Shown here piece by piece: positions 33,661-42,757 of a stretch of 50,384 bases of DNA (position 1 is its first letter; each line of letters starts with the position of its first letter). The stretch comes from CAZEHO01 sp964511945 (GTDB taxonomy: Bacteria; Actinomycetota; Acidimicrobiia; Spongiisociales; UBA11373), in the NCBI GenBank assembly GCA_964511945.1, contig CAZEHO010000020.1:1-50384 (forward strand), given 5' to 3'. The notes below the pieces were generated by a model that had not been told where the DNA came from, ran no database searches, and saw only the letters and a program-made list of their open reading frames with translations. The position numbers and the translations under genes are program-made.

Positions 33661-35085
33661 GTGAAGACCATCGCCCTTCCTCGGGGCCTCGATTCCGTCG
33701 AGGTTGACCTACCCGAAAGCGCCCAGGTCTTCAATATCACCGAATCGGTCCACGAACCTCCGGCGATCGATGGTGTTCGGGCCGTCCAAGAGGCCCTCGA
33801 CTCCCCCCTCGAAAGCGATCCCATCGAAAGCATCGTCGGACCGGGATCCCGCGTCGCTCTCGTTTTCCCCGATCGTGTCAAAGGAGGTGGGCACCCCGCG
33901 GCGCATCGCCGGGTAGCCCTCCCGCAGATCCTTGACCGTCTCGATCGAGCGGGAGTACACACCGAAGACATCTCGCCGATCTGTGCGATCGGACTTCACC
34001 GCAAGAACAGCCGGGAGCAGATGCAGGAGTACCTCCCGCCCACAATGTTCGAACGCTTCGGGCGCATCCCAAATCACGACGCGGAGGACCCAGAGGGGAT
34101 CGTGGCATTTGGTTCCACCGATAGGGGCGACAAGGTCGATTTCAATCGCACTTGCGCAGAAGCAGATCTGACCATCCTGCTCGGTCATGTCCAGGGCAAT
34201 CCGTACGGTGGATACAGCGGTGGCTACAAGACCTGCACGACCGGGTTGACTACCTGGCGCAGCATCGCCGCTCACCACGTGCCCGGGACCATGCACCGGC
34301 CCGACTTCGTGCCGCCCTCGGCGCGCAGCCAGTTCCGATCCCAACTCACCGAGATCGGCCGTGTCATCAACGACCGACTGCCTCATCGTATGTTCGCTTG
34401 TGACTCGGTCGTGGGTACCGATTCCAAGGTTCTCGGAACCTGGGCCGGAGACATCGAAGCTGTTGAGCGGGCATCGTGGCCGTTGGCCGAGCAGCGAACT
34501 CGCGTCGAGTTGGAGATGGATCCGGCCGATGTCCTTCTCTTCGGTCTTCCCCAAGATTTCCACTACGGACCGGGGATGGGAACCAACCCCATCCTCATGT
34601 CCCAAGCCATTGCCGCCGTCATCTCGCGAGTCGCCGGCGCATTCCACCGCGGGGGCGTCGCCATCGTGTCGGCCCAATGTGATGGATGGTTCAACGAGGA
34701 GTGGTTCCCGTCGTATCCGGCCACCTTCGACCGGTTTCTGGAACGGGGATCCATCGACGCCCTGCTGGGAGACGTGGAGGAGTTCGCGACCGAGCCAGCG
34801 TGGGTCGATGCCTACCGGCACAAGGGCGCGTACCACCCGTTCCATGCGTTCTCGATGCTCAGCATGGCAGCCCTTGCCCATCGCCACGCCGGCGCGATCA
34901 TCGTCGCCGGTCCCGATCGACCCGATATCGCCGAGCAGTGCGGATTCGAGACGACAAACGATGTTCCCTCGGCGTTGCGCCGCGCCCGTGTCCTGGTCGG
35001 CGCAGAGCCCGGAATCCTCGCTCTGCCCGACTTCCTGTTCAACGTTCCACCCCACCTCTTCGCACGGGATCAAGCCACCGGCTGA
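33661..35085 (+). CDS. LarA-family nickel-pincer nucleotide-dependent racemase/epimerase (DUF2088)
   Basis: 474 residues. LarA enzymes racemise or epimerise 2-hydroxy acids by hydride transfer through a Ni-pincer cofactor bound to Lys. Aligned from memory with Lactobacillus LarA: D71 (D72), K74 (R75), H113 (H108), N180 (H174), K190 (K184, cofactor tether), H206 (H200, Ni ligand). So the cofactor site is kept but one acid/base His is Asn and the carboxylate-binding Arg is Lys. The block DFHYGPGMGTNP replaces the Gln295/Lys298 region. GTG start with AGGAGG upstream. Substrate unknown; context suggests a sugar or hydroxy acid. Confidence 0.88.
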   Translation: MKTIALPRGLDSVEVDLPESAQVFNITESVHEPPAIDGVRAVQEALDSPLESDPIESIVGPGSRVALVFPDRVKGGGHPAAHRRVALPQILDRLDRAGVHTEDISPICAIGLHRKNSREQMQEYLPPTMFERFGRIPNHDAEDPEGIVAFGSTDRGDKVDFNRTCAEADLTILLGHVQGNPYGGYSGGYKTCTTGLTTWRSIAAHHVPGTMHRPDFVPPSARSQFRSQLTEIGRVINDRLPHRMFACDSVVGTDSKVLGTWAGDIEAVERASWPLAEQRTRVELEMDPADVLLFGLPQDFHYGPGMGTNPILMSQAIAAVISRVAGAFHRGGVAIVSAQCDGWFNEEWFPSYPATFDRFLERGSIDALLGDVEEFATEPAWVDAYRHKGAYHPFHAFSMLSMAALAHRHAGAIIVAGPDRPDIAEQCGFETTNDVPSALRRARVLVGAEPGILALPDFLFNVPPHLFARDQATG

Positions 35086-35152
35086 ATCGAAACCGGGGGG
35101 AGGGCCTCCGACTATTGTCACGGGGAAATCTGGAAACGAAAGACCCTCGCTC

Positions 35153-35806
35153 TTGAAGGACTCTCAGCCGGAACGAAACAGAATCGGGGATTGGGCGTAC
35201 GCCCGAATCAGAGACGCGATTCTCGACGGGGACCTTGAGCCGGGGACTCGGCTGAGCGTGCCCGACCTCGCGCGACGTCTCAATATCAGCCGCAGTCCTG
35301 CGCGCGAGTCGATTCTCCGGTTGCTCTCGGAGGGACTCGCCGAGGAGATCCCGCACCGTGGTGCGTTCGTCTCGACGATCACCGTGAGCAACCTCATCGA
35401 GATCTATGCGGTCCGGAGCGTCCTCGAAGGATTGGCGGCCCGACTGGCCGCAGAGAACATCACTCCCGATGACGTACCGGAACTCAACGCAGCGATCGAC
35501 ACCCAGCGAGCCGCCTTTGCGAGCGGCGACCTCCCCGAGATCACTGAGGCCGACATGGCCTTTCACAGTCTCCTCTACCGAATGTCTGCCAACTCCTGGC
35601 TTGAGGCATCACTGGTCCGCCTCCAGAGCTTGGTCCGAGTGGGGATGAGAACAACACTCCTGGCTCCCGGATCCCCTGCCCATGCGCTGAGTGAGCACGA
35701 AGAGATCAGAGATGCCGTCATCGCAGGAGACCCGAGTGCCGCGGAGGAACGAACTCGACGACACGTCGATCGGCTCAGGGCCGTTATTCAAGGCCAGCAT
35801 CGGTAG
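35153..35806 (+). CDS. GntR-family regulator, FadR/FCD type
   Basis: 217 residues. Winged helix near 15-80: GDWAYARIRDAILDGDLEPGTRLSVPDLARRLNISRSPARESILRLLSEGL. FCD domain after 90 with metal-site residues in EADMAFHSLLYR and the His of EHEEIRDAVIAGD and RRHVDRL. FCD regulators bind organic or sugar acids. TTG start 67 bp after larA, weak ribosome site. It is the likely ligand of the three CATGT-N-ACATG sites, because it is the only GntR in the locus. Confidence 0.9.
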   Translation: MKDSQPERNRIGDWAYARIRDAILDGDLEPGTRLSVPDLARRLNISRSPARESILRLLSEGLAEEIPHRGAFVSTITVSNLIEIYAVRSVLEGLAARLAAENITPDDVPELNAAIDTQRAAFASGDLPEITEADMAFHSLLYRMSANSWLEASLVRLQSLVRVGMRTTLLAPGSPAHALSEHEEIRDAVIAGDPSAAEERTRRHVDRLRAVIQGQHR

Positions 35807-35822
35807 CCATCCCGGCAGCTGC

Positions 35823-37001
35823 CTACGACTGCGGTGACAGCGCCGCGGGTGATAGCGCCACCATCCGACCACCGTCCATACCGAACCCGAAGCCGGGCCC
35901 TTCACCGACCTCGACGATCCCATCGTGGATCGCCGGCTGGCCGTCGACCATGTTCCAGAACGGCGCCGAGGGTCCGACCGGGAATTCCACCGGTGAGTCG
36001 AGGCCAAGTCCCGCCATCACATGGACACTGGCAATGAACCCGAGCGGACCTCCGTAGCAATGGGGCATCAGTGTGCACCCGGTCGTGGCCGCGATCGCCC
36101 CCACGGCTCGGACCAACGAGAGTCCGCCATTCTTGGTGACGTCGGGTTGCAGCGCGCCGATGGCGGGAGATTCGGCAAACCGCAGAAACTCATCCTCGTC
36201 ATAGAGGTTCTCACCCATCGCAACGGGCAGGCCGGTGAAGTCGTGCAGACGCTCGATCGCCACCAGGGTGGGATCCTGCAGGGGCTCCTCGATCAACGAA
36301 ACGCCGTGCTCCAGCAGCACATCGGCCATTTCCCGTGCTTCGTCGAGTGTCCAGGCCCGATTGGCATCGGCGATGATGACGAACCCATCACCGGTGCATG
36401 CCCGCACCTTGCTCAGTAGCTCTCGATCCGTATCGCGTCCGAATCCGACTCTTACCTTTACGGTCGAGAAGCCAACATCCACGAGAGCTTCGCACGTTGA
36501 TTCGACCTGACTGCCGGGACCAATGCTGCTGGCGTATACCGGTACCGTGGAGCGGCGGCCTCCACACAACTCTGCCACCGACTTCCCGGTGATCTTCCCC
36601 GACAGATCCCACAGGGCCAGATCAACGCCGCTGATCGCTTGATGCATCGGGCCGACGGCACCGGCTTGCCGGCTCATCGGCGAGAACCGTGATTCCAGCA
36701 GTCGGCGTATCGAACCGATTTGCAGGGCATCACGACCGATCAGCAGGGGGCGAAGCCCTTCTTCGTAGGCTGTCACCCGCTCGACATGCGCCCACGGCGG
36801 CCAGTTCACCCAACTCTCTCCAACGCCGATCATCCCATTGGCCAACTCGACCTCAACGAAAACCGTAAGTCGGTGGTCGAGCGTTCCGAACGAGAGCCGA
36901 ACCGGCTCCTCCACCGGCGCACGAACCACGATCGCCCGGAGGTCGACGATGGAGGTACCGATTCCACCGTCGGCGGAACCCAAGGGAGGGGTATTGGTCA
37001 T
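35823..37001 (-). CDS. Enolase-superfamily (mandelate racemase group) acid-sugar dehydratase
   Basis: 392 residues. N-terminal capping domain and C-terminal barrel. Metal ligands D212 (IADAN), E238 (LIEEPL) and E264 (MGENLYDE). Base side: K182-V-R184 where mandelate racemase has KxK. Opposite side: the D287...H314 dyad (QPDVTKNGG and PHCYGGPLG). Such proteins dehydrate aldonic or aldaric acids to 2-keto-3-deoxy acids. It follows the transporter genes with a four-base overlap, converges with the gntR gene, and would supply a substrate for the aldolase. Confidence 0.85.
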   Translation of the reverse strand: MTNTPPLGSADGGIGTSIVDLRAIVVRAPVEEPVRLSFGTLDHRLTVFVEVELANGMIGVGESWVNWPPWAHVERVTAYEEGLRPLLIGRDALQIGSIRRLLESRFSPMSRQAGAVGPMHQAISGVDLALWDLSGKITGKSVAELCGGRRSTVPVYASSIGPGSQVESTCEALVDVGFSTVKVRVGFGRDTDRELLSKVRACTGDGFVIIADANRAWTLDEAREMADVLLEHGVSLIEEPLQDPTLVAIERLHDFTGLPVAMGENLYDEDEFLRFAESPAIGALQPDVTKNGGLSLVRAVGAIAATTGCTLMPHCYGGPLGFIASVHVMAGLGLDSPVEFPVGPSAPFWNMVDGQPAIHDGIVEVGEGPGFGFGMDGGRMVALSPAALSPQS

Positions 37002-38020
37002 GAGGCTCTCACGGGTTCGCCGGCGAAGTGGCAGGCAACCATTCCCGACCCCATGGGACCGAGGACGAGGTCAGGGTCCGATTGCCTGCAGATGTCCCGA
37101 TCGCGCCCGACGGGGCACCTCTGGCGAAAGGCACAGCCCTCCGGGATGGCGGAGGGACTCGGGACGTCTCCGGTGAGGACGATCTGTTCTCGCCGCGCCT
37201 CCTTGATCGGGTCGGGCACCGGGATGGCCGAGATCAGGGAAGCGGTGTAGGGATGCTGCGGAGAGGCAAACAGTCCTTCGGATGTGTTCTGCTCGATGAC
37301 TCTGCCGAGGTACATCACGGCAACGCGATCGCACATCTGTTTCACGACCGCGAGGTCATGAGAGATGAAGAGGAACGCAAGGCCCATGTCGCGCTGCAGT
37401 TCCTTGAGAAGGTTGATGATCTGGGCCTGCACGGAGACGTCGAGCGCAGCAACGGCTTCATCCAGGATCAGCAGATCGGGGCTCAGGGAAAGCGCCCGAG
37501 CAATCGCGACCCGCTGATTCTGTCCGCCGGACACCTGGTGGGGAAGCTTCAGGCCGATTCCGGGATCGAGACCGACCCGATCGAGCAGGTAGTCGACCCG
37601 CTCCTGTCTCTCGGATCTGGTCCCGATGCCGTGAACATCGAGCGGCTCCAACACACTGGTGCGGATCCTCTTGCGGGGGCTCAAAGATGACAGAGGATCC
37701 TGCAGAACCATCTGTATCCGCCGCCGCAGCCGACGCAGGTCCTCCCGACCGAGAGTCCTCACGTCCACGCTGTCGAAACGGATCTGCCCGGATGTGGGTT
37801 CATGAAGTCGCAGCACGGACAGGGCAACCGTCGACTTGCCGCAGCCCGATTCTCCCACCAAACCAACCGTCTCCCCGGCGTCGACAGCGAACGACACCCC
37901 GCGGACTGCCCGGATCGGATCCGGCCTCAGATCCCTGAACCTCTCACGCCGCCCGGGAAACTCCTGAACGAGCTCTGTGACCTCGAGCAGTGGTCCGGCC
38001 TTCGGACTGGAACCGGTCAT
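36998..38020 (-). CDS. Dpp/Opp/Nik-type ABC transporter ATPase (F subunit)
   Basis: 340 residues. Walker A GESGCGKST, Q-loop QMVLQDPLSSLSPRKRI, signature VSGGQNQRVAIARAL, Walker B LLILDEAVAALDVS and H-loop LFISHDLAVV. The C-terminal extension contains the CAFRQRCPVGRDRDIC cysteine motif of this family. The ATG at 38020 overlaps the stop of the D subunit (ATGA). Confidence 0.93.
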   Translation of the reverse strand: MTGSSPKAGPLLEVTELVQEFPGRRERFRDLRPDPIRAVRGVSFAVDAGETVGLVGESGCGKSTVALSVLRLHEPTSGQIRFDSVDVRTLGREDLRRLRRRIQMVLQDPLSSLSPRKRIRTSVLEPLDVHGIGTRSERQERVDYLLDRVGLDPGIGLKLPHQVSGGQNQRVAIARALSLSPDLLILDEAVAALDVSVQAQIINLLKELQRDMGLAFLFISHDLAVVKQMCDRVAVMYLGRVIEQNTSEGLFASPQHPYTASLISAIPVPDPIKEARREQIVLTGDVPSPSAIPEGCAFRQRCPVGRDRDICRQSDPDLVLGPMGSGMVACHFAGEPVRAS

Positions 38021-39069
38021 TCCTGCTCCCCCGGCGGCGAAACTTCCCACGCGAAGTGACACACAGCCGCCCCCAGCTGTGGAGGATCCCCTTCCACCGT
38101 CGGAGGTGCTTGCTCTCGACACAAATCGGTCGCCATCCAGCAGCGGGGATGAAAAGGACACCCACCCGGAGTGTCGCCGGGTTTGGGCGGCACCCCCTCG
38201 ATGGAAGGCAATTCCTCCAGCGGATCTGTGTCGAGCGTGCACAACGAGGCGAGCAGTCCGGCGGTATAGGGGTGGGCAGGTTCCAGCAGCACTCGCTCCA
38301 CCGGGCCGCGCTCTACGATCCGGCCGGCGTACATGACGAGGACCACCTCGGCGAAACCGGCCACCAGGCCGAGGTCATGGGTGATCAGAATCGTGGCAGC
38401 ACCATGAGACTCCGCCCGATCCTTCAGGAGTCGCATCACCTGGGCCTGAACGGTCACGTCGAGCGCCGTCGTGGGCTCGTCGGCGATGATCACATCCGGG
38501 TCCATTGACAGGGCGAGGGCGATCATGACCCGCTGCCGCATTCCTCCCGACAGCTCGTGCGGATACGATCGCAACCGTTGCTCCGGAGCGGGGATCTGTA
38601 CCTCGCGTAGCAAATGCAGCGCCTGCGCCATGGCGTCTTCTCGGGAAGTCGACGAGTGCAATCGGATTGCCTCGGCGATCTGATCCCCGATGCGCTTCAC
38701 GGGATTGAGCGATGTCATCGGATCCTGGAAGATCATCGCGATGCGGCGACCCCGCACACGCCTCATTTCTCGATCCGTCATCACCTGAGTGTTCTCACCG
38801 TCCACCCAGACCTCGCCCCTGACCTCCGACGAGGCAGCGTCGAGCAGTCGGACGATGGACAGGGCCGTCACAGACTTCCCGCTGCCGGATTCCCCGACGA
38901 TCGCCAATCGTTGGTTGCGGCGGAGGGCAAAACTCACATCCTTGATGATCCGAATCAGATCCTCACTGCGGGTTGAGGACAAGCCGGTCCTCAGCCCCCT
39001 CACCTCCAGAATGATGTCGTCGCCAGGAGGACCCGATCCCAGCGGCGCCACTTGGGCGTCCGTCGTCAC
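38017..39069 (-). CDS. Dpp/Opp/Nik-type ABC transporter ATPase (D subunit)
   Basis: 350 residues. Walker A GESGSGKSVTAL, Q-loop MIFQDPMTSLNPVKRI, signature LSGGMRQRVMIALAL, Walker B VIIADEPTTALDVT, H-loop ILITHDLGLV. C-terminal Cys motif GGCPFHPRCWMATDLC. I use the GTG at 39069, preceded by AGGAAGGGGG; an ATG 126 bases earlier lies inside the permease frame and adds unrelated residues. Confidence 0.92.
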   Translation of the reverse strand: MTTDAQVAPLGSGPPGDDIILEVRGLRTGLSSTRSEDLIRIIKDVSFALRRNQRLAIVGESGSGKSVTALSIVRLLDAASSEVRGEVWVDGENTQVMTDREMRRVRGRRIAMIFQDPMTSLNPVKRIGDQIAEAIRLHSSTSREDAMAQALHLLREVQIPAPEQRLRSYPHELSGGMRQRVMIALALSMDPDVIIADEPTTALDVTVQAQVMRLLKDRAESHGAATILITHDLGLVAGFAEVVLVMYAGRIVERGPVERVLLEPAHPYTAGLLASLCTLDTDPLEELPSIEGVPPKPGDTPGGCPFHPRCWMATDLCREQAPPTVEGDPPQLGAAVCHFAWEVSPPGEQE

Positions 39070-39142
39070 GATGAGCCCCCCTTCCTCGCGGTTCCGTCGG
39101 GCCTGCTCTGCCCCGAGATTGCCGCCGGCATCGCGGGGACCA

Positions 39143-40042
39143 TCATCGGCGAGCTCCTTGACTCGTATCCCAGCGATCTCGCAAGGTGTCGCCAACCAGG
39201 TTGACCGACAACACCGACAGCAGAATCATCAGGCCGGGGAAGATCGACATCCACGGAGCCAGCTGGAGGAACGGACGCCCTTCGTTGAGAATCGATCCCC
39301 ATGACGGGTTCGGCGGCTGGACACCGAGCCCCAGGAAACTGAGCGATGCCTCCAGGAGGATCGCATAAGCGAAGCTGACGGTGGTTTGGACCATCAGCAG
39401 GGCCGAGACATTCGGGAGGATGTGCCGGAGAACGATCCTGGTGTTCTTGGCTCCTACCAGACGGGTGGCCATCACGAAGGGACGGGCGGACATGGTGATC
39501 GCCCCGCTGCGGGCGACCCGGAAGAAATGCGGTGTGTACACGATGGCGATGGCGATGATCGCATTGCGAACATTGGGACCGAGGACTCCCGCGATGGCCA
39601 CGGCGAGCAGCAGCGCAGGAAGAGAGAAAACGACATCCATCAGTCTCCCCAGCAACTGATCAACGAATCCACCCAAATAGCCTGCGATGAGGCCGAGGGT
39701 GGAGCCGACCAGGAGTGAGAACCCCACGGAGACTCCTGCAACGCTGATCGACGTGCGGGTGCCGTAGATGACCCTGCTGAAGACGTCACGTCCCAGGGTG
39801 TCGGTGCCGAACCAGTGCGCCGTCGACGGACCCTGCAACGCAGCCAGGGCATCGGTATCGCGGGGATCGTATGCGGCGAACAGGTCGGGGAACACCGCGA
39901 TCAGCGCCATGGCAAAACTGATCAATGTGCCGACGGTCAGCAACGGTTCACTTGTGAGCAAACGAAGCATCAAGCGCAGCCGGCTGCGGATCGGCCGGAT
40001 GGCCTCTGCCTCGATGATGTCGGTACGAGGTTCGAACGCCAT
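39143..40042 (-). CDS. Dpp/Opp/Nik-type ABC permease (C subunit)
   Basis: 299 residues, six TM helices. DppC-like signatures: HWFGTDTLGRDVFSRVIYGTRTSI, the EAA-type loop (ATRLVGAKNTRIVLRHILPN) and PPNPSWGSILNEGR. ATG at 40042 shares its first base with the stop of the B subunit (TGATG). Confidence 0.93.
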   Translation of the reverse strand: MAFEPRTDIIEAEAIRPIRSRLRLMLRLLTSEPLLTVGTLISFAMALIAVFPDLFAAYDPRDTDALAALQGPSTAHWFGTDTLGRDVFSRVIYGTRTSISVAGVSVGFSLLVGSTLGLIAGYLGGFVDQLLGRLMDVVFSLPALLLAVAIAGVLGPNVRNAIIAIAIVYTPHFFRVARSGAITMSARPFVMATRLVGAKNTRIVLRHILPNVSALLMVQTTVSFAYAILLEASLSFLGLGVQPPNPSWGSILNEGRPFLQLAPWMSIFPGLMILLSVLSVNLVGDTLRDRWDTSQGARR

Positions 40043-40998
40043 CACTCCCCCAACTTGATCCGCGGATCGAGGTAGGCGTACAGGATGTCGACGGCAATGT
40101 TCAGCAGGATGAGGAAGATCCCAATCGTGAGAACACACGCCTGCACAACTGGGAAATCACGTTGGGAGATCGCCTGGAGCAGAAGGCGGCCGACGCCCGG
40201 GAGTGAGAAGACCTCTTCGATGACCACCGCTCCGCCGATGAGGAACCCGAACTGGAGGCCGGCAGAGGTGATAACGGGAATGATCGCGTTCCGCAGAGCG
40301 TGGCGGAACCGGATCCGACCTTCGGACGCTCCGGTACTACGAGCCGTCCTGATGTAGTTCTGGCCCATCACCTCGAGGATCGAATTGCGTGTCATCCGCA
40401 CCAGCGGAGCTGCACCGGCGAGCCCCAGAGCCAGGGCAGGAAGGATCATCATCCGCATGTTCGCCCCGAAGTCCTCGATCGGAGAGACCCAGGTCAGTGG
40501 TGGCGACCAGTTGAACCAGACGGAGAACACCAGAATCAGCATCGACCCCATCCAGAACACCGGCACGGACAGTGCCAGCAGCGAGACGATCCTCACCGCG
40601 GAATCTGGCCAGCGGCTCCGATAGGCAGCTGCGATCAACCCACCGGGAATCCCCAGCACGAGGGCGCTGATCACCGTTGCCATCGCCGCGAGTTGCAGTG
40701 TCACGATCAGACGTGGGCCCAGGAGATCCGCAACGGGTATCCGTGAACGCCACGAGTCACCCAGATCGCCCCGGACCACATCCCCGAGCCAGCTGCCGAG
40801 CTGTGCGTACCAAGGGCGATCAAGCCCGAGGAACGCCTCCATCTCGGCCAGCCTCTCTGGGTCGGAACCCGCCGCCTGGTCGACCAGTTGGCTGACCACC
40901 GACCCAGGAATCAGACTCATGAGTCCGAACACCAGCAGCACCAGCCCGCCGGCTGTGATCGCTCCGAAGACAAGACGACGGACGACGTAGATACCGAT
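40042..40998 (-). CDS. Dpp/Opp/Nik-type ABC permease (B subunit), probable ATC start
   Basis: About 318 residues, six TM helices. Signatures: YVVRRLVFGAITAGGLVLLVFGLMSLIPGS, LGLDRPWYAQ, EAA-loop ARSTGASEGRIRFRHALRN and EVFSLPGVGRLLLQAI. No ATG, GTG or TTG occurs in frame between the hairpin and the first TM helix. An ATC codon at 40998-40996 lies seven bases after AGAGGGAG and gives the canonical start xGIYVVRRL. The only upstream start, TTG at 41061, lies inside the hairpin. Rare ATC initiation is inferred. Confidence 0.85.
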   Translation of the reverse strand: MGIYVVRRLVFGAITAGGLVLLVFGLMSLIPGSVVSQLVDQAAGSDPERLAEMEAFLGLDRPWYAQLGSWLGDVVRGDLGDSWRSRIPVADLLGPRLIVTLQLAAMATVISALVLGIPGGLIAAAYRSRWPDSAVRIVSLLALSVPVFWMGSMLILVFSVWFNWSPPLTWVSPIEDFGANMRMMILPALALGLAGAAPLVRMTRNSILEVMGQNYIRTARSTGASEGRIRFRHALRNAIIPVITSAGLQFGFLIGGAVVIEEVFSLPGVGRLLLQAISQRDFPVVQACVLTIGIFLILLNIAVDILYAYLDPRIKLGE

Positions 40999-41020
40999 CG
41001 AACAGCTCCCTCTGTCGACA

Positions 41021-41064
41021 GAGTTGCGTGGGCGGAAGCCCGAGGGCTTCCGCCCACGCAACTC
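41021..41064 (-). terminator. Intra-operon hairpin after the binding-protein gene
   Basis: Perfect 20-bp arms GAGTTGCGTGGGCGGAAGCC (41021-41040) and its complement (41045-41064), loop CGAG. It lies 16 bases after the binding-protein stop and before the permease gene, like the hairpin after livK. Likely an mRNA stabiliser or partial terminator. Confidence 0.75.
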
Positions 41065-41080
41065 ATTCAGCCGGTGTCTT

Positions 41081-42745
41081 CTAGTCGGAGACGGTCACCC
41101 AGCGCATGTCGTGGTAGTAGCCGGACGGATGGACGTTCCAGTTCCCAACATTGTCGCGGTATGCGCCAACGAAGTTCGCCGAGTAGAGCGGGAACCAGGG
41201 AACCTGCTCGGTCGTGATCTCCTGGATCTGGATATACAGAGCTTCACGTTCGGCTCGGTCGACGGTGCCCCTCGCTTGGTCGAGAAGGTCCGAGATTTCC
41301 TGGTTATCCCACTTCCGGAAGTCCTTGCCGTCGGGAAGCATGTGGAGATGATTGAAGTACACCATGTCGGGGTCGATCCAACCGCCCCACGCGTTCATGG
41401 TGAACGTGTCGAACCCACGAGCAAGGAACGTGTCGATCCACGTACCGAGTTCCTGGATCTCGATCTCCACCGTCAATCCGAGGTCACCCAACTGGTCTGC
41501 AATCACTTCGGCAGATGAGTTCAGCGCTCCGTAGCCCTGAATCGAGATGAGCTTGAGCGGGACGCTCGGATCGACACCCGACTCCGCCAGGAGCGTCGCC
41601 GCCAAGTCCAGGTTCTGGGCTGCGTACGGAGCATCCTCATAGGGGAGCGAGGCCCAGAGCGCCGGCGGATGTCCGCCCAGCAAGGTACCTCTGCCGTTGA
41701 TCGCGAGTGCCATCACCGCAGTCGGATCGATGGCCGCGACGATCGCTTGCCGGAACTTGGTGTTGTTCCATGGGGCCACATCGAGAGCGGGGAAGTCGAG
41801 GATGTCCCACCGGGCGGCGACTTCCTCGAAGATTGTCACGCCATCGGTGCCCTCGACGAGATCAGCGATCCGGGCATCCTCGAAAATGGCCGCGTCAATC
41901 TCGCCCGTCCTCAATCCTGCAGCGATTGAGGCCTCATCCGGGACGATGACGATGGTCAGCACATCGACACCGACCTCGTCGGCACGCCAGTACGACGGGT
42001 TCTTCGTGAGACGCAGATACTCGCCCTGGGCGAATTCATCGACCATGAATGGACCGGTGCCAACTGCCGAAACGGCCAGGTCGCTGTTCTCAACCGCTCC
42101 TTCAGGGACGATGTAGGCGTAGCGGCCTCCGAGCGCTGCCAGCAGCGCGTCCGATGGTGCCGAAACCTCGACTTCGACGGTCAAATCGTCGACCGCCGTC
42201 ACATCGACGATCTGTGAGTAGAAGCCGGCCCCAGGAGATTCGAGGATCTTCCCGAGCGAGTAGACGACGTCGGCGGACGTCATCGGATCCCCGTTGTGGA
42301 ACACGACTCCCTCACGGAGATGGAAGCGCAGGATGTTCCCGTCGTACTCCCAACTCTCCGCCAATCCCGGAGCCACACCGAAGTCGCTGGTCCAGTCGAC
42401 CAGAGCGTCGTACATCAGGGGACTTCGACGCATTCGGGCATCGGAGATCTCGTTGTAAGGATCAAGACTCGGAGCACCGACGCTGGACGCGAACACAAGT
42501 TCCCGAGGCACCGCCGGCGCCGTCGTGGCGGCAGCTTGCGTCGTCGTGGTCGTTTCTTCCGATGGGCCCTCCGTCGTCCCGGGGGCAGCGGTTGTCGCCG
42601 GCGACGCGGTCGTCGCCGGGGCAGCCGTCGTGGCAGTTGTGGTTTCTGCCGCGTCGTCGTCCCCACATGCCGTGACAACCAGGGCAAACGACAGCAGCAG
42701 CGCTATCCACAGGACTGCTCGCCTGGATCTTCCAGTTCGGATCAT
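41081..42745 (-). CDS. Solute-binding lipoprotein, family 5 (DppA/OppA/NikA type)
   Basis: 554 residues. Lipobox VVTAC, then GDDD and a Thr/Ala/Pro/Glu linker of about 45 residues. Family 5 domain: WEYDGNILRFHLREGVVFHNGDPMTSADVVYSLGKI, the DP..RQAIVAAIDPTAVM block and the C-terminal EQVPWFPLYSANFVGAYRD. The family carries peptides, opines, sugars and nickel; sequence alone does not decide. The second ATG (42745) has the better spacing from AGGAGG. In the dapA-like operon behind operator 2. Confidence 0.92.
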   Translation of the reverse strand: MIRTGRSRRAVLWIALLLSFALVVTACGDDDAAETTTATTAAPATTASPATTAAPGTTEGPSEETTTTTQAAATTAPAVPRELVFASSVGAPSLDPYNEISDARMRRSPLMYDALVDWTSDFGVAPGLAESWEYDGNILRFHLREGVVFHNGDPMTSADVVYSLGKILESPGAGFYSQIVDVTAVDDLTVEVEVSAPSDALLAALGGRYAYIVPEGAVENSDLAVSAVGTGPFMVDEFAQGEYLRLTKNPSYWRADEVGVDVLTIVIVPDEASIAAGLRTGEIDAAIFEDARIADLVEGTDGVTIFEEVAARWDILDFPALDVAPWNNTKFRQAIVAAIDPTAVMALAINGRGTLLGGHPPALWASLPYEDAPYAAQNLDLAATLLAESGVDPSVPLKLISIQGYGALNSSAEVIADQLGDLGLTVEIEIQELGTWIDTFLARGFDTFTMNAWGGWIDPDMVYFNHLHMLPDGKDFRKWDNQEISDLLDQARGTVDRAEREALYIQIQEITTEQVPWFPLYSANFVGAYRDNVGNWNVHPSGYYHDMRWVTVSD

Positions 42746-42757
42746 GTCCATTCCCTC

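Noticed and set aside
39069..39195. Upstream ATG start for the D-subunit ATPase
   Set aside because: The extra 42 codons overlap the permease gene and look unlike the family; the GTG at 39069 has a strong ribosome site.
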